Assembly: GCA_040752835.1 (NCBI GenBank)
Contig: JBFMGG010000006.1
Span: 62,001-126,000 of the forward strand
Reading direction: 5' to 3'
Length of the DNA stretch: 64,000 bases
From: Campylobacterota bacterium
Lineage (GTDB): Bacteria; Campylobacterota; Campylobacteria; Campylobacterales; Sulfurimonadaceae
Position numbers and translations under genes: made by a program
Shown: piece after piece, positions 44,437-53,238 of the stretch
Position numbering within the stretch: position 1 is the first letter of the stretch
Layout of the letters: every line of letters begins with the position of its first letter
The notes under the pieces: generated by a model
Databases searched by the model: none
The model's input: the letters and a program-made list of their open reading frames with translations, nothing else
What the model was told of the DNA's origin: nothing

Positions 44437-45351
44437 TCACTTGTAGGTGATCGTGTAATTGTCGTTCCCGGCAGATGCCTGAGCGCGGAAGGTGCGGGAA
44501 ATTTTGACGTTTCCGGCATCGTCGCTCTCGCTGACATCTTTGAGGATTGCATAGGGGATCGAGAGCTCGATCTGTGACCCAGCTTCACCAACTTGGATGA
44601 TGATCTCCCGTACTGTTCCCGCTGCGAAATCGGTCCATGCAGCTTCATCGGTTCCTTTGATCTTGACCGCAGTGACAGTGATCGTAGGGTCGAAATCCTG
44701 CATGTAGTATTCGGCCATATTGATCGCGTAAATCTCATTGATCTGGTTGCCGAGATCAAAATCGAAGCTGTCTGCATTGAGCGTCGCACCCCCTACGGTC
44801 AGAACCGAAACTTTGGTTACCAGCGGAGCCGTATTAGTATCGAGCGTAACAATAGGGTTTTCTTCCGCAGTAGCGGCTGCATCAGCCATAAACCCTTTGA
44901 CCGATACCGTAGCCGACAATGGCTCACCTACTTTCCCGCTGATTTTCAGATTTCCTGCCACACCGGTGAGAGCACGGACATACCCGTCGGTATAAACCTT
45001 GATCTGTCCTGTACCTGCACCGGTTCCGCCCGGCTTGTACTCGACCTTTGTCGCTGCTGTGACCGTTTCTGCAAGTCCGCAGATTTTGAGCAGCTCGTCG
45101 ATGCTGGGGGCTATTCCTAGTGCAGACGCTTTTTTCATCTGTACAGGAATGTCAAACTCTGCATTGACCCAGTTGGGGTCAATGAATGTTTTGGTAGCAC
45201 CCATCATCCCGTTACCCATGTCTTTGTAATCTCCGGATTTCACCTTCGGATTGACAAAAACGAGCCCGTTGGTTGTGATGACATCATCAGCAACCGGTGC
45301 GCCTCCTGATTTTGCCAGGACAACATTTTTAAGCGTCAGCTGATTCGACAT
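44437..45351 (-). CDS. Major tail tube protein (V-like)
   Basis: 304 residues. Beta-rich, with the pattern of phage tail tube proteins: an N-terminal LTLKNVVLAKSGG strand, GNGMMGATKTFIDPNWVNAEFDIPVQMKK, and a C-terminal domain (about residues 180-304) with DPTITVTAVKIKGTDEAAW. Longer than lambda gpV (246). Position two genes upstream of the tape measure and just before G is the canonical place for V. Expected to be one of the most expressed late genes. Confidence 0.82.
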   Translation of the reverse strand: MSNQLTLKNVVLAKSGGAPVADDVITTNGLVFVNPKVKSGDYKDMGNGMMGATKTFIDPNWVNAEFDIPVQMKKASALGIAPSIDELLKICGLAETVTAATKVEYKPGGTGAGTGQIKVYTDGYVRALTGVAGNLKISGKVGEPLSATVSVKGFMADAAATAEENPIVTLDTNTAPLVTKVSVLTVGGATLNADSFDFDLGNQINEIYAINMAEYYMQDFDPTITVTAVKIKGTDEAAWTDFAAGTVREIIIQVGEAGSQIELSIPYAILKDVSESDDAGNVKISRTFRAQASAGNDNYTITYK

Positions 45352-45496
45352 AATCTTTTACCTTTCCTGTTTGTTTCAGAGCTTCGGCGGTGGCCGCATT
45401 GACCGTTACCTCTCCGCTGTATTCCAGATCGCTGAGGACCACCACCGTATTGTCCTCGATGACAAGCGTCACCGTTTCATCTTTGGCTCTTGCCAT
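45329..45496 (-). CDS. Small phage protein between U-like and V-like genes
   Basis: 55 residues from the ATG at 45496. Mostly short beta strands (DETVTLVIEDNTVVVLSDLEYSGEVTV) and a helix. It overlaps the V-like gene by 23 bases. No known family recognised; in lambda there is no gene at this position. Possibly a tail completion factor. Confidence 0.55.
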   Translation of the reverse strand: MARAKDETVTLVIEDNTVVVLSDLEYSGEVTVNAATAEALKQTGKVKDYVESADA

Positions 45497-45497
45497 A

Positions 45498-45806
45498 TCA
45501 CACTCCAGACCAAAGCGTCGCTTTGACCATAAAATATTCGTGTTCCAATCCCTCGTTAAAATCGAGGGTACTTTCGGCAAACTCGATCTTCTCAGGATGG
45601 TTTAGATCACCCGCGTTGCCTATCGTCATCAATGCATTGACCATCGATTCACCGATATCAGCATCGCGCTTGACCTTTACTGCGAATACAACCTCTTTGA
45701 GCGTTGACGCGGTAGGAGTGCGTCGGAATACGAAAACATCCGCCGTCTTTACGATAGGACGAACCGCATCCGAAATCCGTATTTTTACGTCAGCTTCACT
45801 CATCAT
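45498..45806 (-). CDS. Tail terminator-like protein (U position)
   Basis: 102 residues. An alpha/beta pattern (MSEADVKIRISDAVRPIVKTADVFVFRRTPTAS...EVVFAVKVKRDADIGESMVNALMTIG) consistent with tail terminator or head-tail joining proteins. The assignment rests mainly on order: it lies between the FII-like and V-like genes. Overlaps its upstream neighbour by four bases. Confidence 0.55.
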   Translation of the reverse strand: MMSEADVKIRISDAVRPIVKTADVFVFRRTPTASTLKEVVFAVKVKRDADIGESMVNALMTIGNAGDLNHPEKIEFAESTLDFNEGLEHEYFMVKATLWSGV

Positions 45807-46084
45807 AAAGGCGTACCCAAAACGACCGTTTTTGATCCAAAACCGTCATCGTGCGGACCGCTTGCAACACCGTATGTTTTACCGTTTGCAACGATCACCG
45901 AATCAGCACTGATCACTACGCTCGACGCAACTTTAAGCACATTGACCAACTCTTCCATTTCGCCGGATTGCTCCAGCAAAAACCCAGATATCACTACCCC
46001 ATCGATCGTTAACGAATTGGCAAGCTCTTCGGAGTTCATGAACACGTTTTCCATGTCAGCGGCAAGTTGGTCTTTGAGGCTCAT
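45803..46084 (-). CDS. Head-tail joining protein (FII-like)
   Basis: 93 residues. The DGVVISGFLLEQSGEMEELVNVLKVASSVVISADSVIVANGKTYGVASGPHDDGFGSKTVVLGTPL segment has the beta-barrel pattern of the Phage_attach/FII family, in which the N-terminal residues are flexible. Size near lambda gpFII (117). It would complete the head before tail joining. Confidence 0.65.
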   Translation of the reverse strand: MSLKDQLAADMENVFMNSEELANSLTIDGVVISGFLLEQSGEMEELVNVLKVASSVVISADSVIVANGKTYGVASGPHDDGFGSKTVVLGTPL

Positions 46085-46086
46085 CG

Positions 46087-46548
46087 TTACTCTCCGATGC
46101 TCGTCGCAATGATTTTACGGATAGTCTCGATATCCGAATCGTCTGGGAGCGTAATCCCTTCCTCTTCAGCCAGCTCGCGCAGAGCGTCTTCATCCATTTC
46201 GTCGATGTCGACAATGCCGCGATGATCTTCGATCAGCGCGATCAGCTCTTTTTTGTTCATACCGCTGTATTTTTCGAGACCGAGGTATTCACATACTTTT
46301 TTCAGGTCGTCAACTTTGAGCTGACTCAGATCATCCAGTACCGCCATCTCTTCAACAGAGAGTTCATCACCCTTTGGAGATGGTTGTGTAGATGAAGGTT
46401 TGAATGTCTCTTCTGCAGCACCGTGAGCCACCAGATACTCAGCATCTTTAACATCGATGTCTTTCCCGTTACCGACTACAAGCACCGCTTTGGCCTTATG
46501 CAGTTTTCCGCCTACTTTGGCGGAATTCATGAGTTTAATCGCTTCCAT
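46087..46548 (-). CDS. FI-position protein with tandem SAP/Rho-N-like motifs
   Basis: 153 residues. An N-terminal beta domain (KAKAVLVVGNGKDIDVKDAEYLVAHGAAEE) is followed by a linker with Ser, Pro and Thr and then two short helix-extended-helix motifs (LSQLKVDDLKKVCEYLGLEKYSGMNKKELIALI and MDEDALRELAEEEGITLPDDSDIETIRKII) that resemble Rho-N/SAP nucleic-acid-binding motifs. Lambda FI helps terminase engage the prohead. The position right after the capsid gene matches FI, but the domain make-up differs. Confidence 0.65.
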   Translation of the reverse strand: MEAIKLMNSAKVGGKLHKAKAVLVVGNGKDIDVKDAEYLVAHGAAEETFKPSSTQPSPKGDELSVEEMAVLDDLSQLKVDDLKKVCEYLGLEKYSGMNKKELIALIEDHRGIVDIDEMDEDALRELAEEEGITLPDDSDIETIRKIIATSIGE

Positions 46549-47579
46549 TAGTACACCTTCATAGAGACGATCGCATCGATCTCATGCGCGGCAGGAAGCG
46601 GAGCAGACTGAACCATCAGCCACGTTGCATCAGGATCCTCTTCGTCCCATGTCTTAGGGAACCGCGGGATAGCTGCGAATCCGGCTTTTTTGTCCTTGAT
46701 CGCACCGTAGTGACGACGGAAATCTGCTTTTGTCGACGTGATGACGACCTGGCCGTCAGGGATCATCGGCTGCTCTACGCCGTTATCGTCGATGTACCAG
46801 TTATCGTAACCGTAAAGATCGAGCTGTTTTCCATTGACCGTGACATACCCGTAGTACGACACACCATCACCCATGTCTTCGGGCTTGATCATCCCAAGAT
46901 CGATACGGCGTGTATTGAGAGTGTTTTGGACTTTTGCATGGTTCACGTACACATCCATAGTGGTCGTGTTCCCAATCATGACGTTTGCAGATTTTCCGGC
47001 ATCTTTTGAGATCAGCTGTACGGCAGTTCCGATATCGCTGTTCGGATTTGACCCGGCATCGGTCCAGATGTCTGTTCCGGTTAACGTGATTTTATGATCT
47101 GCATCCATCAGCAGATCGATCCGGTAGTTCACGCCGTCGCCGACGACATCGACATACCCGTTTACAATTTGCTGACACGCCATCCACTCTTCGCGACGGA
47201 TGATCATATCCTCAAGATCAGTGAGCTCTTCGGCAAGCTTCATACGGGCACGTTCTTCCGGAGACTGAAGTGCATACACCGATTCGCCGGCAGCACGGTT
47301 ATTAACGATATCAGCAGATTCGAGCACTTTTTTAGGCTTGATATATGCCGGTTTATAGCTGTTGGTTGTAAATCCGAGTTTCTCGACCAGTTTACCTTCG
47401 ACGCGCGGGGACTGGAACGGTGCCATACGGCGCTTGCCCTTGATGATGTCGATATCCACCGTCTCGCTTGTGACTGGTTCGGTTTTTGAGAACAAAAGGT
47501 CAAGTATGAACGACCCGGTCTTCTTTTCCTGGCGCATTGCCGCCGCCATAGCTCGTGATGCAAAAATACTGATTGCCAT
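46548..47579 (-). CDS. Major capsid protein E-like
   Basis: 343 residues, versus 341 for lambda gpE. The N-terminal arm (SIFASRAMAAAMRQEKKTGSFILDLLF), the E-loop/linker KGKRRMAPFQSPRVEGKLVEKLGFTTNSYKPAYIKPKK, and VMIGNTTTMDVYVNHAKVQNTL in the central domain match the phage major capsid E family (HK97 fold). Starts one codon before its downstream neighbour's end. Confidence 0.92.
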   Translation of the reverse strand: MAISIFASRAMAAAMRQEKKTGSFILDLLFSKTEPVTSETVDIDIIKGKRRMAPFQSPRVEGKLVEKLGFTTNSYKPAYIKPKKVLESADIVNNRAAGESVYALQSPEERARMKLAEELTDLEDMIIRREEWMACQQIVNGYVDVVGDGVNYRIDLLMDADHKITLTGTDIWTDAGSNPNSDIGTAVQLISKDAGKSANVMIGNTTTMDVYVNHAKVQNTLNTRRIDLGMIKPEDMGDGVSYYGYVTVNGKQLDLYGYDNWYIDDNGVEQPMIPDGQVVITSTKADFRRHYGAIKDKKAGFAAIPRFPKTWDEEDPDATWLMVQSAPLPAAHEIDAIVSMKVY

Positions 47580-47589
47580 CGTTTACCCC

Positions 47590-47949
47590 TTATGCCGTTA
47601 CGGCTGTTTTGATATAGATTCCGCCATCACGAAGCGCATCTTTTACCGACGCGGACGTATGCCCGGTTCCGAAGCTCAATGCGTTTGCGTTGAACTCTCC
47701 TTTGATGTAGACAGCGACATTGGTCACGTCCGCCAAGCTCGGATCGCAATCCTCTGCCAGAATAGCACTCGGTATTTGACTACCATCGACTGCAGCAGAT
47801 GCAGACAGTATAAGTTTCCCTGTTGCAGTCACTTTTCCCAATACCGCACCGCGTTTGAGCGCTGTGCCTCCTGATGCGATCGTTACGATGTCGCAAACCG
47901 TCCGTGTCTCCCCGGCAATCAGATTGTCCGGTGTATATGTTTCAGCCAT
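47590..47949 (-). CDS. Head decoration protein D-like
   Basis: 119 residues (lambda gpD 110). TPDNLIAGETRTVCDIVTIASGGTALKRGAVLGKVTATGKLILSASAAVDGSQIPSAILAEDCD fits the HDPD trimer family that stabilises the expanded capsid. Located just upstream of the capsid gene in transcription order, as in lambda. Confidence 0.9.
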   Translation of the reverse strand: MAETYTPDNLIAGETRTVCDIVTIASGGTALKRGAVLGKVTATGKLILSASAAVDGSQIPSAILAEDCDPSLADVTNVAVYIKGEFNANALSFGTGHTSASVKDALRDGGIYIKTAVTA

Positions 47950-48464
47950 TACATTTCTCCTCTTGCTTTTTTACCGGCTTCGGCCATCGCCGCAACCGCT
48001 TTTTCATCATCCGACGTATTTGCATCCGCTCCGTCGGCTGAACCTCCACCCAATTCGACCAGATCTTTCCCGAGCGATTCGCCATCAGCGCTGTGTGCTG
48101 ACGCCGTTTCGGTACGTTTTGAGTTCATCGCATCGAACATCTTGATCTTCACCTGCTCAGGAGTTACTTTGGTATCCGAAAGAGCCTCTCTGATGATGCT
48201 CTCATACCCTGGACGAGAAAGCGCCTGAATATCAGCGATCCGTTTTTGTTCGGCCGCTACTGCTGTGGCTACCGCCTCTGATTGATTGGCTGTAGCCCCG
48301 GCCATGATTTCAGCCACTACGTCCGGGTGAGTTTCCCGAAGCGAAGCCGCCGTAATCGTAATTCCTGTTTCGGCGCTTGCCGATGCAACAATCTCAGCAG
48401 CGACACTCGGGAATTTATCCTGAATCATCGCGGCGGTGATTTCGCTGTCTTTGTACATTGCCAT
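47949..48464 (-). CDS. Putative capsid scaffold protein (Nu3 position)
   Basis: 171 residues, helical, Ala- and Glu-rich, with a low-complexity Gly/Ser/Asp tail (ELGGGSADGADANTSDDEKA). In lambda the scaffold Nu3 is nested inside gene C; here it is a separate gene after the protease, so the protease and scaffold functions are split. It is probably cleaved and lost during head maturation (inference). Overlaps the D gene by one base. Confidence 0.68.
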   Translation of the reverse strand: MAMYKDSEITAAMIQDKFPSVAAEIVASASAETGITITAASLRETHPDVVAEIMAGATANQSEAVATAVAAEQKRIADIQALSRPGYESIIREALSDTKVTPEQVKIKMFDAMNSKRTETASAHSADGESLGKDLVELGGGSADGADANTSDDEKAVAAMAEAGKKARGEM

Positions 48465-48477
48465 TGATGCTCCTTGT

Positions 48478-49272
48478 TTAAGATTGAAGCTCTGTGATCA
48501 GAGCCTCGAATGTTGTGATCTCATCGATCATCCCGGCATCGAGCGCGTCGCTGCCGATGAGTAGATCCCCCTGACCAAAGCGCTGAAGCACTTCATCGAC
48601 GGAGACGCCTCTGTTCGCGGCCACATCCTCGACAAAAATTTCGCCGAGCTTGTCCGCCCACGCCTGAATCTGGCTTTTCCCTTCATCAGTTCGGATGTCG
48701 GGACGCTTTTTCGGACTTACTGACGAGACGATCTCGATCTTCTCGCTGCCGTCGGCATATAGCCGAAACGAATACACTGCACCGATACTCCCAACCATAG
48801 CCGTTTTGGACGCGGCGATATGGTTACACGCACTGGCGAGCCAATACCCGGCCGATGCGGCGAGATCATCCACATAGGCGATTACAGGTTTCTTTTTGCT
48901 GACCATACGAATCAGTTCTGCATTTTCAGCGATAGCAGCAGCTTGACCGCCCGGGGTGTCGAAATTGAGCACGATATGGCTCACCGATCGGTTGTCCCCC
49001 GCCGCGATGATGTCTTTGGCGAGCACTTCCGTTGAAGTACCACCGCAAAACTCGGTAAAAAGGTTTGCGTATCGGTAAATCCCTCCGATGACGGGGATCA
49101 CGGCGATACTCCCGCGCATCTCTACGGTACGAGTATTGTCCAGCTTCGACCCGACACGGGCCGCAAGCGCTTCAACGTCGTGTTCGCGTTTGGCTATTTT
49201 TGCCATCATTTCCAGACGGTCCGGCATCATTAACCACGGCTGATTTGCCATCGCATTTAAAATTGCGCTCAT
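48478..49272 (-). CDS. Prohead protease, S49 family (C-like)
   Basis: 264 residues. The signature ASAGYWLASACNHIAASKTAMVGSIGAVYSF, with the nucleophilic Ser in DDLAASAGYW, and the NFDTPGGQAAAIAENAELIR segment define phage S49 peptidases. The C-terminal scaffold half of lambda gpC (439 residues) is absent and replaced by the separate downstream gene. Overlaps the portal gene by four bases. Confidence 0.9.
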   Translation of the reverse strand: MSAILNAMANQPWLMMPDRLEMMAKIAKREHDVEALAARVGSKLDNTRTVEMRGSIAVIPVIGGIYRYANLFTEFCGGTSTEVLAKDIIAAGDNRSVSHIVLNFDTPGGQAAAIAENAELIRMVSKKKPVIAYVDDLAASAGYWLASACNHIAASKTAMVGSIGAVYSFRLYADGSEKIEIVSSVSPKKRPDIRTDEGKSQIQAWADKLGEIFVEDVAANRGVSVDEVLQRFGQGDLLIGSDALDAGMIDEITTFEALITELQS

Positions 49273-50852
49273 TGTTCGTTCCCCTGATCAATTTTCGCCT
49301 GCTCAATAGAGGCGGTCGTGTATTTCATTTCAAACAGTCCGGATTCTTTCATCTGCCGCGTCTCGACAGTAGCTCGTTTGATGTTCTGATCGAAATCGCT
49401 CCCGTTCATCTCCGCCGCTTCGGCGGCGCGTGTGCTGTACCCTGATTCAACCCTCATGTCTGCGGCCTTTGTCTCGTTGACCGGGTTTAGCTGCCCCTGC
49501 GCAGGTCCTTTCCACGATGCCTGACAATACGCTCTACGGACCATCGGATCTTCTAGAAAACCGGGAGCATCGAGCCGACCGATCAGCACCGCTTCGGTGA
49601 GCACCGCCTCATAGATGGGTTGACAGAATTTTTTCGAAAACCATGTGCGGCGGGAACGGAACATCTTCCATGCTTCCAGAAGAGCGGCACGGCTTGCTGA
49701 GTATGAAGCGCTGAAATGTTTCATTAGCACTTCAAACGGGATATTTAGCGCAGCGCCGATCTGTTTCAGGATCGCCTGAGTAAACGGGTCAAACGCCGTG
49801 TTCGGTCGGTTCGGGTTTGCGGTAGTCACCTTTTCACCAGGGGCAAGCCCGAGGATGGCACCGGCTGATAGGTTCAACTCATCGGCATCTACATTTGACC
49901 CGCTGCCGCCGTTTTCATCTTCCATATCCAGATTGACACCGCCCGATTCGCTCTCGATAAACACCGTAAACAGTCCGCTTACCACCGCAGCTGTCAATTC
50001 AGCATGGGTGTAATCGGTGAATTGCTTGAGCGGTTCGATGATCGGGGCGAGGATAGAGACGCCGCGCTTCTGCCCGGGGCGGAGTTTTTCATACACGTGC
50101 AGGATATTTCTGCGACCACTATTTCCGAATGCTGGAATCCGTTTCCACTCGTTCGATAACCGCAGTCCCCCTGGATGGTATTTTGTAAAATGGTAGTGGG
50201 TGGGGGCGCCAAGCGCGTCTACTTCTACCCCTCCGGCGATTTTGTCGGTATCCATGCTACTGTTCGGGTTGGAACAGCGGTCTGCTTCTATCAGTTGGAC
50301 GATAAGTGAGAACGGAGTACCCTCACGTTTGACATATGGAAGCGCTGCAAAGATATCCCCGCTGATCAGCGCACCCATCAGCGCGATCGTCTGCAATTCA
50401 TAAAAATTTGACGTTCGCTCTGCGTCGCTGCTCTCCGAATCTGCCCAGAACCGGAACAGCCGCTCTGCGTTCTGCTCCCATTTGCGCGCCGCTTCCTCAT
50501 CCATCCCCAAAAATTCGCGGTCGATATCTGACTGGACGGTCAGCCCGGAACCGATGACATTAAACCGGATCGTATCCCCTGCCCCGTGTACGATCGGAGC
50601 GTTGCGGTACATATCACGGGCGATGGCACGAAGTTTTTCGAGAGATGGGAGGTCATCGGTGTCGGATGATCCGATAGTTGTATTTGCCGAACGCATGGAC
50701 CGGCGCGACGTATCGGCACCGATATAGCCACCCATAGCCAGTGACTCATACTTCATGCGCGACTTGATGCGTGATATGCCCCATTGCGGGGCTATGAACA
50801 TGACAGTTTTATCGATGATATTTGGGGTTACGGTCGGTTTTTTCATCACCAT
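49269..50852 (-). CDS. Portal protein (B-like)
   Basis: 527 residues, near lambda gpB (533). Lambda-family portal segments include RDMYRNAPIVHGAGDTIRFNVIGSGLTVQSDID, FYELQTIALMGALISGDIFAALPYV, HVYEKLRPGQKRGVSILAPIIEPLKQFTDYTHAEL and AALNIPFEVLMKHFSASYSASRAALLEAWKMF. It forms the dodecameric ring at one capsid vertex through which DNA is packed. Overlaps gpW by seven bases. Confidence 0.93.
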   Translation of the reverse strand: MVMKKPTVTPNIIDKTVMFIAPQWGISRIKSRMKYESLAMGGYIGADTSRRSMRSANTTIGSSDTDDLPSLEKLRAIARDMYRNAPIVHGAGDTIRFNVIGSGLTVQSDIDREFLGMDEEAARKWEQNAERLFRFWADSESSDAERTSNFYELQTIALMGALISGDIFAALPYVKREGTPFSLIVQLIEADRCSNPNSSMDTDKIAGGVEVDALGAPTHYHFTKYHPGGLRLSNEWKRIPAFGNSGRRNILHVYEKLRPGQKRGVSILAPIIEPLKQFTDYTHAELTAAVVSGLFTVFIESESGGVNLDMEDENGGSGSNVDADELNLSAGAILGLAPGEKVTTANPNRPNTAFDPFTQAILKQIGAALNIPFEVLMKHFSASYSASRAALLEAWKMFRSRRTWFSKKFCQPIYEAVLTEAVLIGRLDAPGFLEDPMVRRAYCQASWKGPAQGQLNPVNETKAADMRVESGYSTRAAEAAEMNGSDFDQNIKRATVETRQMKESGLFEMKYTTASIEQAKIDQGNEQ

Positions 50853-51082
50853 ACCGCCTTTTTGACACGCGGACCGCGGCGAGGAGTGATCTGCTCTTGG
50901 GTAATATCGTAATTCGGACCGTATTTGCGGATTTTTTCTTCGAGGCGTTCTTCACGAGCCTGCAGCATCTCAAGATCAGCGCGGGTGAGTTTACGCCCAT
51001 CCATCTCATAGCTCTGAGACGTGAGGACGGCTTCAATCGCCATTTGTACCGATTCGAGTTGTTGAATGAGTGTTTTTGCCAA
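50846..51082 (-). CDS. Head-tail joining protein W
   Basis: 78 residues (lambda gpW 68). Two helices with a hairpin between (LESVQMAIEAVLTSQSYEMDGRKLTRADLEMLQAREERLEEKIRKYG) fit the gpW family, which plugs the portal after packaging. Preceded by a terminator-like hairpin and an AAGG-like ribosome-binding site. Confidence 0.85.
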   Translation of the reverse strand: MAKTLIQQLESVQMAIEAVLTSQSYEMDGRKLTRADLEMLQAREERLEEKIRKYGPNYDITQEQITPRRGPRVKKAVW

Positions 51083-51131
51083 GGTTAAATCCGATAAATT
51101 TTAATCTTGACGACATTTTCACAGAAGCAGA

Positions 51132-51161
51132 AAAAATAAAAAAGGACCCAAAAAAGGGGTC
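51132..51161 (-). terminator. Terminator-like hairpin inside the head operon
   Basis: On the minus strand, stem GACCC / GGGTC (51157-51161 with 51145-51149) with a T-rich loop is followed by CTTTTTTATTTTTTC. It lies between the small gene at 51191 and gpW, so it should reduce read-through from terminase into head genes, or requires antitermination. No obvious new promoter was identified after it. Confidence 0.65.
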
Positions 51162-51190
51162 TTGACTTTATAAAAGTGTTTTTGGTATTT

Positions 51191-51385
51191 TTAGGCAGTT
51201 TTACCGAATAATCTCATGATTTCTTCGTATTTTTGGGCGAATGTTGGGCTTTCAAGAAGCAACATTTTTAAAAGTGACCCTGTTTCTTCCGTATTTTTTT
51301 CAGCTTTTAGCATCTCGATTGTATTAAGAACATTCACATCCATGCTCACTTTCATGCGTGCTTTATACTCTTTTTCTGCCATCAT
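51191..51385 (-). CDS. Small phage protein between terminase and W
   Basis: 64 residues from an ATG pair, overlapping the terminase stop by four bases. Helical, with an N-terminal MAEKEYKARMKVSMDVNVLNTIEMLKAEKN that could form a ribbon-helix-helix, but this is not certain. No counterpart in lambda at this position. A terminator hairpin follows it. Confidence 0.55.
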   Translation of the reverse strand: MMAEKEYKARMKVSMDVNVLNTIEMLKAEKNTEETGSLLKMLLLESPTFAQKYEEIMRLFGKTA

Positions 51386-53238
51386 CGCCCCCTTGAAATG
51401 ATTCTTCTTCCGGATTTTTTCCCGCGGGAAATTTTTTCAACGCTATCTTTTGGTTGAATTGATACGATCCCAATCCGTCTCCCTATATTCAGTATCTGTT
51501 CATCGACTCCTGCGAGCTGTAGCGCGGCATTGGCATAGTTGCGGCAGTCTATCGCCTCATTACGGTGCCGATACTTGACCCATCCACCAGTTTTTTTATC
51601 CCGCTTCTCTGCAGTGAGCTGCTTGAAATACTGATCGTCATAGATGTCATAATCAGGGAAGTGCATATAGTTCGGGCCAGGCTCTTTGACTTCGATGTTT
51701 GCGTAAATTTCATCCTTTCCTGCATTTACACCTACAAGAAACAGGTTTACTTTGCCCTCGTTTTTCGTACTGGCCCGCTTGTTGATAAACGGTGCTCCGA
51801 TGGTGCTTGATCCCTTCAGCGCATATACACGCTGGCTGTACCGTGGTTTACAAAACGCATACGCCGCTTTCGTTCTGTGCCCTCCGGTATCAACCCCTTT
51901 GGAGTATATTTTCATACGTGCTCCGTCCTCGCACTCAAATGTACGGTTCAGATACGATGCAAGCTGTTTTCTCGTCTCTATGTCAGCAGGATCTCCATGA
52001 ATGATGTTGTAATCGATGCTCCATGTCTCACCGTCTTTTCCATACCCTACAACTTCGATTTCAAATCGGTCGTTCTGCGTATCGATTCCAGCAGATAACA
52101 CAAGAACTCCATCAGGCACTTCAGCGGTATAATGTTCTTTGCGTGATGGGAGATCATCGGCTTTTACCGTCTCCATATCGCCTTCCCATACCTTCGCATC
52201 ACGGGTATTTACCCATGTTTTCATTTTTCGGATGTCGCCGCGCTTCATGGTCATTTTTGCCAGTAGAAACTCTCTGAAAATTTCGTTCCAGCTAACAAAC
52301 CCTATCGGTGATAGATAGGCTGGAGCATAAAACCCGGCATGAGGATGGCCAGGATTATGTGGTACCCATTTTGCACCGTTTTTGAGGTCCATCATCCATG
52401 TCTTGTGATATTCTTCGATCAATGATCCGCAGTGGTTGCAAGCAAACTTGACATCTCCGATCAATGTGTAAGTCTCTTTGTTATACTCAAATACAAACCC
52501 GTCTTTTTCAAATGTCACAAGTCCGTTGCAATATGGGCAAGGCATATAAAAATGTCTCTGATCGGAATCTTCGAATTCAGGGTCTATGTTTGAGTTTTCA
52601 GCTTCTGCAGGCGTGGAGTTGATATATATTTTTCGCAGTATCCCAAATGAGTCGGTACGTTTTTTCCCAAGATCCATCGGATCACCCTCATCTCCAACAT
52701 CACGTACAAACCCTTCAACGTCATCCATTACTACTACACGGCATGATAGGGAGCGATAGTTTGCCGATGAACCAGACCACCCTATCGACAATGACCCGCC
52801 TGAATAGTTTTTTTCAAACGTTGACCCGATATCTGATTTGGTTTTGCCGGCATGAATCTTTTCGGCAAGGCTTGGCATCGCACGAAGAGAAGGTTCCAGT
52901 TTTTTATCATGATGACGTTTTGCCAGCGTTTCCGTTGGTAGAATCATCAGCTGTGATGTAGGAACTACGTCCATGTAATACATCAAAACATTATTTGAAA
53001 CTTCTGTAAAACCTAGCTGAGTCCCTTTTTTGACCTTTACCTGCTGTACCGGACTTTGCGGGCTGAGTTCGAACATAACCTCTCTGAGATACGGCATACG
53101 GTCAGTGCTATACTGTCCCGCCTCGGCACTGGCCCCTTTTGGGAGCTGTCTATACTTGTCTGCCCACTCATCGATGGTGATATATGGATCAGGCGCAAAC
53201 CCAAGAGCAAAAGCATCATAAACAGGATTACAGCTCAC
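51382..53238 (-). CDS. Terminase large subunit (A-like)
   Basis: 618 residues (lambda gpA 641). The GpA ATPase region is visible: EWADKYRQLPKGASAEAGQY, VKVKKGTQLGFTEVSNNVLMYYMD (Walker A-like), CRVVVMDDVEGF (Walker B). The C-terminal nuclease domain includes LSAGIDTQNDRFEIEVVGYG with its acidic residues. The extreme C-terminus, encoding KISRGKKSGRR, contains a perfect TTTCCCGCGGGAAA palindrome at 51418-51431. It translocates DNA and cuts cos. Confidence 0.94.
   Translation of the reverse strand: MSCNPVYDAFALGFAPDPYITIDEWADKYRQLPKGASAEAGQYSTDRMPYLREVMFELSPQSPVQQVKVKKGTQLGFTEVSNNVLMYYMDVVPTSQLMILPTETLAKRHHDKKLEPSLRAMPSLAEKIHAGKTKSDIGSTFEKNYSGGSLSIGWSGSSANYRSLSCRVVVMDDVEGFVRDVGDEGDPMDLGKKRTDSFGILRKIYINSTPAEAENSNIDPEFEDSDQRHFYMPCPYCNGLVTFEKDGFVFEYNKETYTLIGDVKFACNHCGSLIEEYHKTWMMDLKNGAKWVPHNPGHPHAGFYAPAYLSPIGFVSWNEIFREFLLAKMTMKRGDIRKMKTWVNTRDAKVWEGDMETVKADDLPSRKEHYTAEVPDGVLVLSAGIDTQNDRFEIEVVGYGKDGETWSIDYNIIHGDPADIETRKQLASYLNRTFECEDGARMKIYSKGVDTGGHRTKAAYAFCKPRYSQRVYALKGSSTIGAPFINKRASTKNEGKVNLFLVGVNAGKDEIYANIEVKEPGPNYMHFPDYDIYDDQYFKQLTAEKRDKKTGGWVKYRHRNEAIDCRNYANAALQLAGVDEQILNIGRRIGIVSIQPKDSVEKISRGKKSGRRIISRGR
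51418..51431. repeat. Candidate parS-like palindrome, copy 2 (perfect, inside terL)
   Basis: TTTCCCGCGGGAAA, here embedded in the 3' end of the large terminase gene where it encodes basic residues. Flanking A/T tracts extend on both sides. See parAB. Confidence 0.55.
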
